A stretch of 64,000 nt of DNA from Flavobacteriaceae bacterium. Lineage in GTDB: Bacteria; Bacteroidota; Bacteroidia; Flavobacteriales; Flavobacteriaceae. The position numbers were made by a program, and so were the translations under genes. The stretch is from positions 50,601 through 114,600 of the forward strand of contig JANQMD010000050.1 of NCBI GenBank assembly GCA_028280265.1, in the 5' to 3' direction. Within the stretch, counting starts at the first letter, position 1. Each line of letters begins with the position of its first letter. Positions 45,171 through 54,140 of this stretch are shown here, in pieces. Under the pieces are notes generated by a model. That model worked only from the letters and a program-made list of their open reading frames with translations, was not told where the DNA came from and searched no databases.

Positions 45171-45215
45171 ACAGTGCTTTTGCTGTTAAAAAAAATAACA
45201 GTATTTTTACTGTTA
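45171..45215. promoter_or_regulatory. Alternating CTGTTA/TAACAG operator-like array
   Basis: CTGTTA at 45183-45188, TAACAG at 45196-45201 and CTGTTA at 45210-45215 alternate in orientation with spacers of 7 and 8 bases, forming two overlapping palindromes; ACAG at 45171-45174 adds a possible fourth half-site. The array ends 29 bases before the ATG of the first ATPase and probably binds a repressor. Confidence 0.5.
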
Positions 45216-45244
45216 AAAATAATTAACAAAGAAAATATTGTAAT

Positions 45245-46432
45245 ATGAAAGAAAAATGGATTTCTCCAAAGATTATCATTGGCAAGGATGCAACTGGCGA
45301 TTATTACTACAGTAGAAATGAGATAGAAAATGAAATATGGAGCGAACTAAAAAAAGGAAACAATCTCTTGCTTTCAGCTCCCAGAAGAGTTGGGAAAACC
45401 TCTGTGATGAAGTTTTTGACTCAAAAACCTGAAAAAGGATTCAAACTAATCTTTGAAAATGTACAAGCGATTCATACTGAAGAGCTTTTTTATAAAAGAT
45501 TGTATGTTTTAATTTTAAACTGCCTTAATAAATCTACAGTTTATACAAGGAAATTTCAAGACTACTTTAAATCTCTGGGAATAACAGAGATTAGTATGGA
45601 TTCTTTAAAGTTTGAACACAAAGAGATCGATTACATTGCTGAAATCAACAAAATCATTCCGAAACTTGACGAAGAAGGGGAAACAATTGTTTTACTGATA
45701 GATGAATTACCAGAAGTATTGCATACACTTCATAAATCAGGGAAAAGTGAATCTGCTTCTTCCATCTTAAAGAAATTAAGATACTGGAGACAAGAAGAGA
45801 GTTTTAAAAAATTGCAATTTGTGATTGCAGGATCTATTGGCATTCATCACATCGTTCAATTGGTAGATGGAAGAACCTCTGATATTAATGATATCAAAAG
45901 CATTCATTACCCTGCTTTACTAACAGATTCAGATGAATTTGAAAAATACATCAAGTGGGCACTGGATAAGGCTTCTATTTCTTTCCAGGAAGGAGCAGTC
46001 AGTTATCTAAAGTATAAAATTCAATATCTGGTTCCGTATTTTATCAATTTGATGCTAGATGAAATTGACAAAGCTGCGATGAAAAATCAAGAAGCGGTTA
46101 TCACCGATAAGGAAGTAGATGAAGCATTTGAAAAGATTGTAAAAAACAACACCTATTTTGTCGATTGGAAAAAAAGATTGAAAGATTATTTAAAATCAAA
46201 TCATTTTAAGTTTGTGAACCATGTGCTTATACACATTGCACATAAAGAAACGATTTCTATTCAGCAGATTTATAATATCGCTGTTCAATACAAAGAAACG
46301 GAAGACTATATGGATCTGATTTATGACCTCACTCAAGACGGTTATATCATGGAGAAAGAACAAGAATATACGTTTATCTCTCCTTTCTTAAAGGCTTATT
46401 GGAAAAGAAGCAATCCAATTTTTAATGATTAA
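45245..46432 (+). CDS. AAA/STAND-type ATPase, first gene of two-ATPase module
   Basis: A 395-residue cytosolic P-loop ATPase resembling the archaeal ATPase (PF01637) group. Walker A is SAPRRVGKTS near 44-53; Walker B is IVLLIDELPEV near 146-156; a sensor-like segment is FVIAGSIGIHH near 193. The C-terminal part (about 310-390) looks like a winged helix (KETISIQQIYNIAVQYK, then DGYIMEKEQEYTFISPFLKAYW). No nuclease, membrane or toxin domain is visible. The second ATPase starts five bases after the stop. Such proteins occur in defence and conflict systems, but I do not recognise a named system here. Confidence 0.85.
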   Translation: MKEKWISPKIIIGKDATGDYYYSRNEIENEIWSELKKGNNLLLSAPRRVGKTSVMKFLTQKPEKGFKLIFENVQAIHTEELFYKRLYVLILNCLNKSTVYTRKFQDYFKSLGITEISMDSLKFEHKEIDYIAEINKIIPKLDEEGETIVLLIDELPEVLHTLHKSGKSESASSILKKLRYWRQEESFKKLQFVIAGSIGIHHIVQLVDGRTSDINDIKSIHYPALLTDSDEFEKYIKWALDKASISFQEGAVSYLKYKIQYLVPYFINLMLDEIDKAAMKNQEAVITDKEVDEAFEKIVKNNTYFVDWKKRLKDYLKSNHFKFVNHVLIHIAHKETISIQQIYNIAVQYKETEDYMDLIYDLTQDGYIMEKEQEYTFISPFLKAYWKRSNPIFND

Positions 46433-46437
46433 ATCTT

Positions 46438-48663
46438 ATGGCAAAGCAACTTTCAAAATTTTCCGATAGAATATACTATTACCAGTCTGCAAATAACGAT
46501 GCAAAGTCCATCAAGCAAAACTTTGTGATACGTATTGCAGAGTTTCAACAAATTATAGGTGCATTATCTAATAAAAAAGCGAAAGACCCATTACAGCACG
46601 AGTTAATTTTAGGAAGAAGAGGAAGCGGAAAATCCACATTGCTTAAGCGCATAGAAATTGAGGTCGCAGAAAATGAAGCGCTGAGCCATAAGTATATAGC
46701 TGTCAACTTTGCTGAAGAGCAATCTTCCGTTTATCGGCTGTTTGATCTGTGGAATATCGTGATTGAAGAATTAAATGATCGTTTTGATGAACCGATTCCC
46801 ACAAGAAATTACACAGAATTTGGAAGTGATGAAGAGTATACTCACTATTTATATAGTTTGATCCAGGAAACATTGAAACAGAAAAAGAAGCGGCTGGTTT
46901 TATTACTGGATAATTTTGACCGCATTGTGGAGAGTTTTCAGGATGATGGAAATTTATTGCGGGAAACATTAATCAATTACGACGACCTTCAGATTATTGG
47001 TGGAAGTACGCGAATGAATGAACATTTCTGGCAGTACGATCAGCCGTTTTACGAGTTTTTCAGGCGACATCACCTGGAAGCTTTGTCGAGTCACGAAATG
47101 AAAAAACTGATCTTACATTGGAGTGAAACGCTTCAGTACGATCAGCTAAAAGACTTTGCCAAAAACAACTTAGGGAAAATAGAATCCATTCGAATATTAA
47201 CCGATGGATTGCCAAGAACCCTGCAGTTTTTTATTGAAATCTTATTGGACAATTCAGAACTATACGGCTATGATTATCTGAAAAGGATTATGGACAAGGT
47301 AACGCCTATTTACCAAGAAAGATTGAATATGCTGACTCCTCAGTTGCGAAAGATTATTGCGGAAATGGCATTTCTCTGGGAAGCCTGCTCTACCAAGCAA
47401 TTGGTAGAAAAATGCCAAATGAAAAGCGCATTGATCTCCGCCAATTTAAAAACACTCATTGATAAGGGTTTGGTTGTTAAAATAGAAACAGGAAAAAAGA
47501 ATCATTTATACCGAATTTCAGAGCGATTTTTTAACATGTGGTTCATAGTTACTCAGGGAAATCCTACCCAAAAAAGAAAAGCCAAATGGTTGAGTATTTT
47601 TCTCGAGCATTGGTACGAAAAAGATGAGTTTCAAAATATAGTAAGTGCACACCTTAAGAATCTGGAATTGGGAAAAGTACCGTATGACAAATTGATTTTA
47701 ACCTCCAAAGGGTTAAGTCAGAGTCGTTATATCTCAACAGACCAAAGGGATGAAATTATTACTTTATCGGAATCTTTACAAGAGGAAAATAAGGAAAGTT
47801 TAACTCCTTTGCCGGAGAAGTTCATTGATATTTACATAAGAATATCTAGGCTTGAAGATGAGAAAAACTATGAAAAAGCCATAGAATTAGCAAATTCCAT
47901 TGAAAACGAACAGGGCGGGGAAAAGTTTAGGATTTTAGGAGATCTTTATTGGAAGTTTGATGAGCTTGTAAAATCAGAGAAAAATTATCTCAAAGCAACA
48001 AAATTGGGGAATAACATTTCTTTTAATTCTCTTGGTAATATATACAGTCTTCAAAACAAGTTTGAAAAAGCCAAAGATTGTTATTTAAAAGCCATAAAAA
48101 AAGGAGTCGATTTTGCACACTTAGGTCTTGGAATGTTGCATGAAAAACAAAAACGATATAAAAAAGCGGCTGAAAATTATAGAAAATTAAGCAAAGCAGG
48201 TGATGAAATCGGGGATGGACTTTTAGCTTTTTTGTATTATGAAAACCTACCAGACAAACAAAAAGCTCTGTCATTTTTCAAAAAATATATAGAAGGGAAA
48301 GAGGGTCTTAATTTAATATGGATAAGGGAGTTTGAAATTATTTTAGAGATCTGGAATGGTATTTTTAAGAATGTAGAAACTCGACTCGTTCAGATTTTAG
48401 ACGAATTTGGTTCGAAAGGATTTAATAGTGTTATTAAAGATTTATTAATTCACCAGCAAAGCCAACTGGTATTGAATTTATTCAATCACACAAAATTTGG
48501 AGAGGAACTAAAAGATAGATACGCAGTATTATACTATACTACCTTAACTATAAATAACTCAAAGGACCCACAATTACTTTCTGTGCCTCCCGAGCTTCAG
48601 GAAACTTTGGAGCAGGTGCTAGATACAGTAAAAGAAAAGCAGCAGTTTTATGGATATAAATAA
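46438..48663 (+). CDS. AAA/STAND-type ATPase with winged helix and TPR/Sel1-like repeats
   Basis: A 741-residue ATPase. Walker A is ILGRRGSGKSTLLKR near 56-70; Walker B is RLVLLLDNFDRIV near 150-162; GGSTRMNEHFW near 187 is a sensor-like motif. A winged helix follows (about 300-360: SALISANLKTLIDKGLVVKIETGK). From about 455 to 620 there are TPR/Sel1-type repeats of some 35 residues (EKNYEKAIELANSI; SEKNYLKATKLG; FEKAKDCYLKAIKKG; YKKAAENYRKLSKAG). This order (ATPase, winged helix, repeat sensor) is that of STAND sensors. It is translationally coupled to the first ATPase. A role as sensor in defence is inference. Confidence 0.85.
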   Translation: MAKQLSKFSDRIYYYQSANNDAKSIKQNFVIRIAEFQQIIGALSNKKAKDPLQHELILGRRGSGKSTLLKRIEIEVAENEALSHKYIAVNFAEEQSSVYRLFDLWNIVIEELNDRFDEPIPTRNYTEFGSDEEYTHYLYSLIQETLKQKKKRLVLLLDNFDRIVESFQDDGNLLRETLINYDDLQIIGGSTRMNEHFWQYDQPFYEFFRRHHLEALSSHEMKKLILHWSETLQYDQLKDFAKNNLGKIESIRILTDGLPRTLQFFIEILLDNSELYGYDYLKRIMDKVTPIYQERLNMLTPQLRKIIAEMAFLWEACSTKQLVEKCQMKSALISANLKTLIDKGLVVKIETGKKNHLYRISERFFNMWFIVTQGNPTQKRKAKWLSIFLEHWYEKDEFQNIVSAHLKNLELGKVPYDKLILTSKGLSQSRYISTDQRDEIITLSESLQEENKESLTPLPEKFIDIYIRISRLEDEKNYEKAIELANSIENEQGGEKFRILGDLYWKFDELVKSEKNYLKATKLGNNISFNSLGNIYSLQNKFEKAKDCYLKAIKKGVDFAHLGLGMLHEKQKRYKKAAENYRKLSKAGDEIGDGLLAFLYYENLPDKQKALSFFKKYIEGKEGLNLIWIREFEIILEIWNGIFKNVETRLVQILDEFGSKGFNSVIKDLLIHQQSQLVLNLFNHTKFGEELKDRYAVLYYTTLTINNSKDPQLLSVPPELQETLEQVLDTVKEKQQFYGYK

Positions 48664-48712
48664 TCTCAATTTGATTTATGAATTACCGAAAACAACTTTT
48701 AAACTTGAAAAC

Positions 48713-48731
48713 TTTACATTTTCTATGTAAA
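48713..48731. terminator. Possible hairpin between the second ATPase and metG
   Basis: TTTACAT TTTCT ATGTAAA is a perfect 7-base hairpin between the two convergent genes. It is AT-rich and lacks a proper T-run on the plus strand, so it is a weak terminator at best. Confidence 0.3.
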
Positions 48732-48734
48732 AAT

Positions 48735-50813
48735 TCAACTGATCTGTTGTCCGTTAGCTACTTTACGTTCGGGTTCTACAAAAGCTAATTTCCCATCGGG
48801 AGTATCTGTCATTAAAATCATTCCTTGACTTTCTACACCTCTAATTTTTCTAGGGGCTAAATTGGTCAACACAGTCACTTGTTGTCCTATAATTTCTTCG
48901 GGAGAAAAGCTTTCAGCGATACCAGAAACGATGGTTCTCACATCAATTCCTACATCAACTTTTAACTGCAATAACTTCTTGGTCTTTGCTACTTTCTCAG
49001 CCTCTAAAATGGTACCTACTCGAATGTCCATTTTTGTAAAATCTTCGAATTCGATGGTCTCTTTCTGCGGTTCTACCTTATTTACCTGTGCTAAGCTTGT
49101 CGAAGCATTAGCCAATTTAGTAGCTTCTAATTTTTCCAATTGAGCTGTGATTACTTTGTCATCGATTTTTGAAAATAACAACTCCGATTTTCCAATCTTG
49201 TGATCGGAAGGGATTAAAATGTTTTTCTCAGCAACATCATTCCAACTCAGGTCACTGAGCGTAGTCGAAGTGACATTTAATATGTTCTTTAATTTATTCG
49301 AAGTAAACGGTAAAAAAGGCTCTGAAGCAACCGCCAATCCAGCAGCAATTTGCAATGCCACATACATGATGGTTTTCACTCGTTCGGGATCTGTTTTTAT
49401 CTTTTTCCAAGGCTCTTCGTCAGCGAGATACTTGTTTCCAAGTCGCGCTAAGTTCATCAATTCTTGTGAAGCTTCTCTAAAGCGGTAACGCTCGATAGAT
49501 TTCCCTATAATTCCGGGAAAATCCTTTAAGGAAGCCAATGTATCTTCATCATGGTCACTCAACTCATTCGGTTCTGGAACTACACCGTCAAAATATTTGT
49601 GTGTGAGTACTGCCACTCGATTGATAAAGTTTCCAAAAATAGCAACCAACTCGTTGTTATTTCTCGCTTGAAAATCTTTCCAAGTAAAATCGTTGTCTTT
49701 GTTTTCCGGAGCATTCGCAGTCAATGTATATCTAAGGACATCTTGTTGATCTGGGAATTCTTCTAAATACTCATGCAGCCAAACGGCCCAGTTCTTGGAG
49801 GTAGATAATTTGTTTCCTTCTAAATTTAAAAACTCATTAGCAGGAACATTGTCTGGTAAAATATAATCGCCGTGAGCTTTTAACATGGATGGGAAAATAA
49901 TACAGTGAAAAACAATGTTGTCTTTTCCAATAAAATGTACCAGTTTGGTATCATTCTTTTTCCAGTAATCCTCCCAGTTTTTTCCTTCTCTTTCAGCCCA
50001 TTCTTTGGTCGCAGAAATGTATCCAACAGGCGCGTCGAACCAAACGTACAAAACCTTCCCTTCTCCACCCTCAACAGGAACAGGAATTCCCCAGTCCAAA
50101 TCACGAGTCACGGCTCTTGGCTTCAAACCATCATCGATCCATGATTTGCATTGCCCATATACATTGGCTTTCCAATTATCTTTATGGCCTTGAAGGATCC
50201 ATTCTTTTAAAAATGCTTCGTGCTTGTCTAATGGCAAAAACCAATGTTTCGTTTGTTTTACTGTAGGAGTATTCCCTGTGATTGCGGATTTGGGATTGAT
50301 CAGGTCTGTTGCATTGTGACTGGTTCCACAGTTTTCACATTGATCTCCATAACTTTCCTCATAGCCACATTTTGGGCACGTTCCAATAACAAATCGATCT
50401 GCTAAAAACTGATTGGCTTGTTCGTCATATAACTGCTCTGTTACTTCCTCAATAAACTCACCTTTGTTATAAAGATCTTTAAAGAATTCTGAAGCTGTTT
50501 CATGATGAATCTGTGCCGAAGTTCTTGAGTAATTGTCAAATGAGATTCCAAAATCTTTGAAAGACTGTTTGATTATTCCATGGTATTTATCAATGATCTC
50601 TTGAGGACTCACTCCTTCTTTTTTTGCTTTCATAGGAATCGCAACACCATGCTCATCACTTCCGCAAATGTAAGCTACATCATTACCCGTTAATCGCAGG
50701 TATCGAGCATAGATATCAGCAGGAACATAAACACCAGCGAGATGCCCAATATGAATAGGTCCATTGGTGTAAGGTAAAGCGGCTGTAATCGTATAACGTT
50801 TCGGAGAACTCAT
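48735..50813 (-). CDS. metG: Methionyl-tRNA synthetase
   Basis: A 692-residue class I enzyme that charges tRNA-Met. The HIGH motif is in [11 protein letters not shown] near 17-27; the zinc knuckles are [18 protein letters not shown] near 142-159; the KMSKS equivalent is KLSTSKNW near 335. The C-terminal tRNA-binding (Arc1p/EMAP-like) domain is at about 590-692 ([15 protein letters not shown]). The start was set at ATG 50811-50813; further open frame upstream is unlikely to be coding. Two REP-like sequences are translated in the linker region (49251-49274 and 49090-49106). The last nine codons are duplicated at 45120. Confidence 0.96.
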   Translation of the reverse strand: MSSPKRYTITAALPYTNGPIHIGHLAGVYVPADIYARYLRLTGNDVAYICGSDEHGVAIPMKAKKEGVSPQEIIDKYHGIIKQSFKDFGISFDNYSRTSAQIHHETASEFFKDLYNKGEFIEEVTEQLYDEQANQFLADRFVIGTCPKCGYEESYGDQCENCGTSHNATDLINPKSAITGNTPTVKQTKHWFLPLDKHEAFLKEWILQGHKDNWKANVYGQCKSWIDDGLKPRAVTRDLDWGIPVPVEGGEGKVLYVWFDAPVGYISATKEWAEREGKNWEDYWKKNDTKLVHFIGKDNIVFHCIIFPSMLKAHGDYILPDNVPANEFLNLEGNKLSTSKNWAVWLHEYLEEFPDQQDVLRYTLTANAPENKDNDFTWKDFQARNNNELVAIFGNFINRVAVLTHKYFDGVVPEPNELSDHDEDTLASLKDFPGIIGKSIERYRFREASQELMNLARLGNKYLADEEPWKKIKTDPERVKTIMYVALQIAAGLAVASEPFLPFTSNKLKNILNVTSTTLSDLSWNDVAEKNILIPSDHKIGKSELLFSKIDDKVITAQLEKLEATKLANASTSLAQVNKVEPQKETIEFEDFTKMDIRVGTILEAEKVAKTKKLLQLKVDVGIDVRTIVSGIAESFSPEEIIGQQVTVLTNLAPRKIRGVESQGMILMTDTPDGKLAFVEPERKVANGQQIS
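49090..49106. repeat. REP-like core inside metG (linker)
   Basis: On the coding strand GCTTCGACAAGCTTAGC encodes ASTSLA before the tRNA-binding domain. It matches the core of the intergenic palindrome at 13931-13953 except for the flanking arm bases. Confidence 0.45.
49251..49274. repeat. REP-like palindrome translated in frame within metG
   Basis: GTCACTGAGCGTAGTCGAAGTGAC has perfect GTCACT/AGTGAC arms and is exactly eight codons on the coding strand (VTSTTLSD). It shares the ACTTCGAC...GCTCAGT core with the intergenic element at 13931-13953. Confidence 0.6.
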
Positions 50814-51053
50814 GAAATTCTTTTTGGTCAAGTTTTTGCGTGACAAAAGTACATGAATTTTTTCATTCAAAAGTTGACAAAACCTTGAATGAAATAAATT
50901 TTATGGACTAATGAAGTGGTTCCTGAAGTGTATCTAAATTTTGTAAAATTTAGGATACAAAATTTAGATTCTTAAAGAAGAAAAGTACAAAAACCAGTTC
51001 GAACAAATTTTTGAAACCCAATGAAATTAAATACATTTACAAAAACCTTTTAC

Positions 51054-52067
51054 ATGAAGAATCGAATTCGATTCGTAGTCATTTGTTTGCTTCATCTATT
51101 TTCCTTGTCTGTTTCTGCGCAAATAGAGAAAGATTCAATTTCGAAACCTATGAAACTCGTTCAGCCCAAATACTTAGAAAAAGGAGATTCAATAGCTATA
51201 GTAGCCCCTGCTGGAATTTTAAAAAACAAGAAAGAGGTCATTCAGAAAGCAAAGGAATTGGCTGAAAGTTGGGGATTGAAAGTTGTATTAGGAAAGCATG
51301 TTTTTAATCAAAACAATCATTTTGCTGGAACAGACTCAGAGCGAGCAGAAGATTTTCAAAAGGCATTAGACAATCCAAATATCAAAGCAATTTGGTGTGC
51401 CCGAGGTGGGTATGGATCGGTAAGAATATTGGATCTTCTGGATTACAAAGAATTTAGAAGAAATCCCAAATGGATCATTGGCTATTCAGATATTACCGCT
51501 ATTCACAGTCACCTCCATAATATGAAAATTGAGAGTATTCATGGAATGATGGGAACCAGTATGCAGTTCGATGCTGAGAAAAATAGTGAGAGTATAGCAA
51601 CTTTACGAAAAGCTCTATTTGGAGCATCTTTGAATTATGAAATAGCCTCTTCATCCTACAACAAAATAGGAGATACAGAGGGACAATTGATTGGAGGAAA
51701 TTTAACCATTTTACTCACCATGTTGGGGAGCGAAAGTCAGTTAGAGACGAAAGGAAAGATCTTATTTATTGAAGAAATAGGGGAATACAAATACCACATC
51801 GACCGAATTTTACAAAGCTTCAAACGAGCTGGATACTTTAAAGACCTTGCTGGGTTGGTTGTCGGTGATATGAGTAACATAAAAAAGAATACGACAAAAT
51901 GGGGCAGTTCTGTAGAACAACTTATTTTAGATGCTACCTCAGAATTTGATTTTCCAATTTTATTCGGATTTCCTGCGGGTCATGAGATTGATAATAGAGC
52001 TTTGATCATGGGTAGGAATGTTAAAATGCATGTAGAAGAGAAGAATTCTAAACTTACTTTTGAATGA
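51054..52067 (+). CDS. LD-carboxypeptidase (peptidase family S66)
   Basis: A 337-residue exported enzyme that trims the terminal D-Ala from tetrapeptides of peptidoglycan. The signal peptide MKNRIRFVVICLLHLFSLSVSAQ starts at ATG 51054; an ATG 33 bases upstream is in frame. The nucleophile Ser lies in IIGYSDITAIHSHLH near 145-159, after the CARGGYGSVRIL motif; a Glu is in FIEEIGEYKYHIDR near 240, and the His in FPAGHEIDNRAL near 305. Export to the periplasm differs from the cytosolic E. coli LdcA. The AGCS transporter gene overlaps its end by four bases. Confidence 0.92.
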   Translation: MKNRIRFVVICLLHLFSLSVSAQIEKDSISKPMKLVQPKYLEKGDSIAIVAPAGILKNKKEVIQKAKELAESWGLKVVLGKHVFNQNNHFAGTDSERAEDFQKALDNPNIKAIWCARGGYGSVRILDLLDYKEFRRNPKWIIGYSDITAIHSHLHNMKIESIHGMMGTSMQFDAEKNSESIATLRKALFGASLNYEIASSSYNKIGDTEGQLIGGNLTILLTMLGSESQLETKGKILFIEEIGEYKYHIDRILQSFKRAGYFKDLAGLVVGDMSNIKKNTTKWGSSVEQLILDATSEFDFPILFGFPAGHEIDNRALIMGRNVKMHVEEKNSKLTFE

Positions 52068-53443
52068 ATTTTTTTAGGGAAACGATTGCAGATTTTGCCT
52101 CTTTTATATGGGGCTTACCCCTCTTAATATTGCTCATAGGAGGAGGAGTTTATTTACTTTTTCTTTCGCGCTTTTTGCCTTTTCGTTTTTTTGGACATGC
52201 GATACAAGTCCTAAGAGGCAAATACGACAATCCAGATGATCCGGGTCAAATCAATCACTTTCAAGCACTTACGACTGCGTTGTCTGCTACAGTTGGAATG
52301 GGAAATATTTCTGGGGTGGCAGTGGCCATTGCTGCTGGGGGACCCGGAGCCATTTTTTGGATGTGGGTGAGTGCAATTGTGGGAATGTCAACCAAATTTT
52401 TTACATCCACATTAGCGATTTTATTTCGAGGCAAAGACAGTGATGGAGAAACGCAGGGAGGTCCTATGTACTTTATTACGGAAGGTTTGGGAAAAAAATG
52501 GAAACCATTAGCGATATTCTTTAGTTTGTGTGCGATGATCGGGGCCTTGCCAGTATTTAATGTCAATCAATTGACTCAAGCGATCAATGATATCATGCTA
52601 AAGCCCCAAGGTGTTGAAGTGACGAACTACACTAACTTGACGATTGGAATTGTTTTAGTGATGATCACATCCATTGTTGTTTTAGGAGGATTGAAGAGAA
52701 TTGCCAATGTAACTTCAAAATTAGTTCCTTCTATGGTACTGCTGTATTTTGTGTTGGTTCTCATCATACTCATTGTCAATATAGACGTGGTTCCTAAGTA
52801 TTTTGGAATGATTTTCTCTGATGCTTTTTCAGCTGATTTTATCAAGCCCGATGCTTTTTTTGGAGGGGCTTTGGGGACACTTATTATATTAGGAATACGA
52901 CGAGGAGCTTTTTCGAATGAGGCGGGTATAGGAACCGCACCGATGGCCCATGGAGCAGCTAAAACCACAGAACCTGTCAGGGAAGGATTGGTGGCAATGT
53001 TGGGACCTTTTATTGATACCATTGTGGTATGTACACTTACAGCGTTGGCGATATTGGTAACAGGAGTTTGGCAAACAAGTGCCGATAATGGCGTGAGTTT
53101 AACGGCAACAGCATTTGCAGATGCCATGCCTGGTGTAGGAAAATATTTACTAATGATTTGTGTCGCGGTATTTAGTATTTCTTCTCTGTTCTCTTACTCA
53201 TACTATGGAACAAAAGCCTTGTCGTTTTTAACAAAGGCAAAGTACAAGCATTATTACAATTACTTATTTATTGCAAGCATCCTATTGGGAGCAACTTCGG
53301 ATTTAACGACCATGATCAATTTGATCGATAGCGCTTTCGCTCTGATGGCCATTCCTACCATGTTAGCAACCATTATTCTGGCTCCCAAAGCAGTGAAAGA
53401 AATTCGAAAATACAAGGAGAAATTAAGGGAGGAGGGGAATTAA
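52064..53443 (+). CDS. Sodium:alanine/glycine symporter (AGCS family)
   Basis: A 459-residue inner-membrane transporter with about ten to eleven helices, importing alanine or glycine with sodium. The family signatures are ALTTALSATVGMGNISGVAVAIAAGGPGAIFWMW near 66-99 and GGPMYFITEGLGKKWK near 132; RRGAFSNEAGIGTAPMAHGAA near 280-300 is also diagnostic. It overlaps the LD-carboxypeptidase stop by four bases, and the coupling suggests uptake of D- or L-Ala released from the wall, which is inference. Its 3' end overlaps the convergent CrtA-like gene by 21 bases. Confidence 0.94.
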   Translation: MNFFRETIADFASFIWGLPLLILLIGGGVYLLFLSRFLPFRFFGHAIQVLRGKYDNPDDPGQINHFQALTTALSATVGMGNISGVAVAIAAGGPGAIFWMWVSAIVGMSTKFFTSTLAILFRGKDSDGETQGGPMYFITEGLGKKWKPLAIFFSLCAMIGALPVFNVNQLTQAINDIMLKPQGVEVTNYTNLTIGIVLVMITSIVVLGGLKRIANVTSKLVPSMVLLYFVLVLIILIVNIDVVPKYFGMIFSDAFSADFIKPDAFFGGALGTLIILGIRRGAFSNEAGIGTAPMAHGAAKTTEPVREGLVAMLGPFIDTIVVCTLTALAILVTGVWQTSADNGVSLTATAFADAMPGVGKYLLMICVAVFSISSLFSYSYYGTKALSFLTKAKYKHYYNYLFIASILLGATSDLTTMINLIDSAFALMAIPTMLATIILAPKAVKEIRKYKEKLREEGN

Positions 53444-54109
53444 ATTTCCTTCCTGATAGAAAGGTTGAAAACGAGCAAAGAGTTCTTCTGAATACCAACC
53501 CAACTCTCTAGTTTTTTGAACCATTTCAGCGTGTTTAGGATTTTGATACGCATAGCTCATCATGGCATCTGCATTGGACCAAAGAGAAAATGTGGCTTGC
53601 ATTAGCAAAGGAAACTCGCCAATTCCTTTAGAGAAAATCAACTCTTTATAATCATTCATAGATTTAGAAACAGAGGGAACATATTTCCAGAATTTATAGG
53701 CTAATTTTGGTTTAATTGTAGCTCTGGTAATTACTGCCAGAGGTTTGGTTTTGTCAAAATCTACAGAGGACTCAAAAGGCTCTTGTTTGCTCCATTTTCC
53801 ATGACTTTTAATGGTATGCATCAATATGTGACTGTAGGATAAAGCGGTTTCAGTATACTCTCTAATAGCGCTTGACTTCAGAGATTTTTTTGCCAGTTCT
53901 TCGGAATTAAAAATGGCAACAAATCCAAAAGTGGAGAAGTCGGGTTTGATGGAAAAACCATTACCGCTACCAGTTCCTAAGGGTTTAAAAAATGAAAGAC
54001 CTTCCACTTCATCTAATACAATTGGAGGTCTTCCCATTCTTCCCAAAGCATGCCACTTATTTTTGAATCCTGTATATTGGAAAAAGGAAATCAATGTGGT
54101 TTGTGGCAT
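53423..54109 (-). CDS. Spheroidene monooxygenase (CrtA)-like protein
   Basis: A 228-residue protein resembling CrtA, which oxygenates carotenoids in purple bacteria. Shared parts are GFSIKPDFSTFGFVAIF near 50, SHGKWSKQEPFE near 112, AVITRATIKPKLAYKFWKYVP near 132-152 and FPLLMQATFSLW near 174, ending GWYSEELFARF near 208. Flavobacteria have homologues of unknown role. No crtB, crtI or crtZ gene lies nearby, so a role in carotenoid synthesis is not supported by context. The start was set at ATG 54107-54109. Confidence 0.75.
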   Translation of the reverse strand: MPQTTLISFFQYTGFKNKWHALGRMGRPPIVLDEVEGLSFFKPLGTGSGNGFSIKPDFSTFGFVAIFNSEELAKKSLKSSAIREYTETALSYSHILMHTIKSHGKWSKQEPFESSVDFDKTKPLAVITRATIKPKLAYKFWKYVPSVSKSMNDYKELIFSKGIGEFPLLMQATFSLWSNADAMMSYAYQNPKHAEMVQKTRELGWYSEELFARFQPFYQEGNLIPLLP

Positions 54110-54140
54110 AAAGAAAGCTTTGCACAAAAATACAGAATAA

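Larger units (their letters stand above)
45120..48764. mobile_element. Putative island inserted at the 3' end of metG, bounded by direct repeats
   Basis: The 30 bases at 45120-45149 and 48735-48764 match at 25 positions and lie in the same orientation. The right copy is the true end of metG. The left copy encodes the same nine residues (KVANGQQIS) and a stop codon, with only silent differences, and it includes an identical 14-base core CCGTTAGCTACTTT. Between them lie two coupled ATPase genes and little else. This is the pattern left by an element that integrates into the 3' end of a gene and supplies a new copy of that end. No integrase is present, so it may be moved by recombination or by an enzyme encoded elsewhere. 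Confidence 0.65.
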
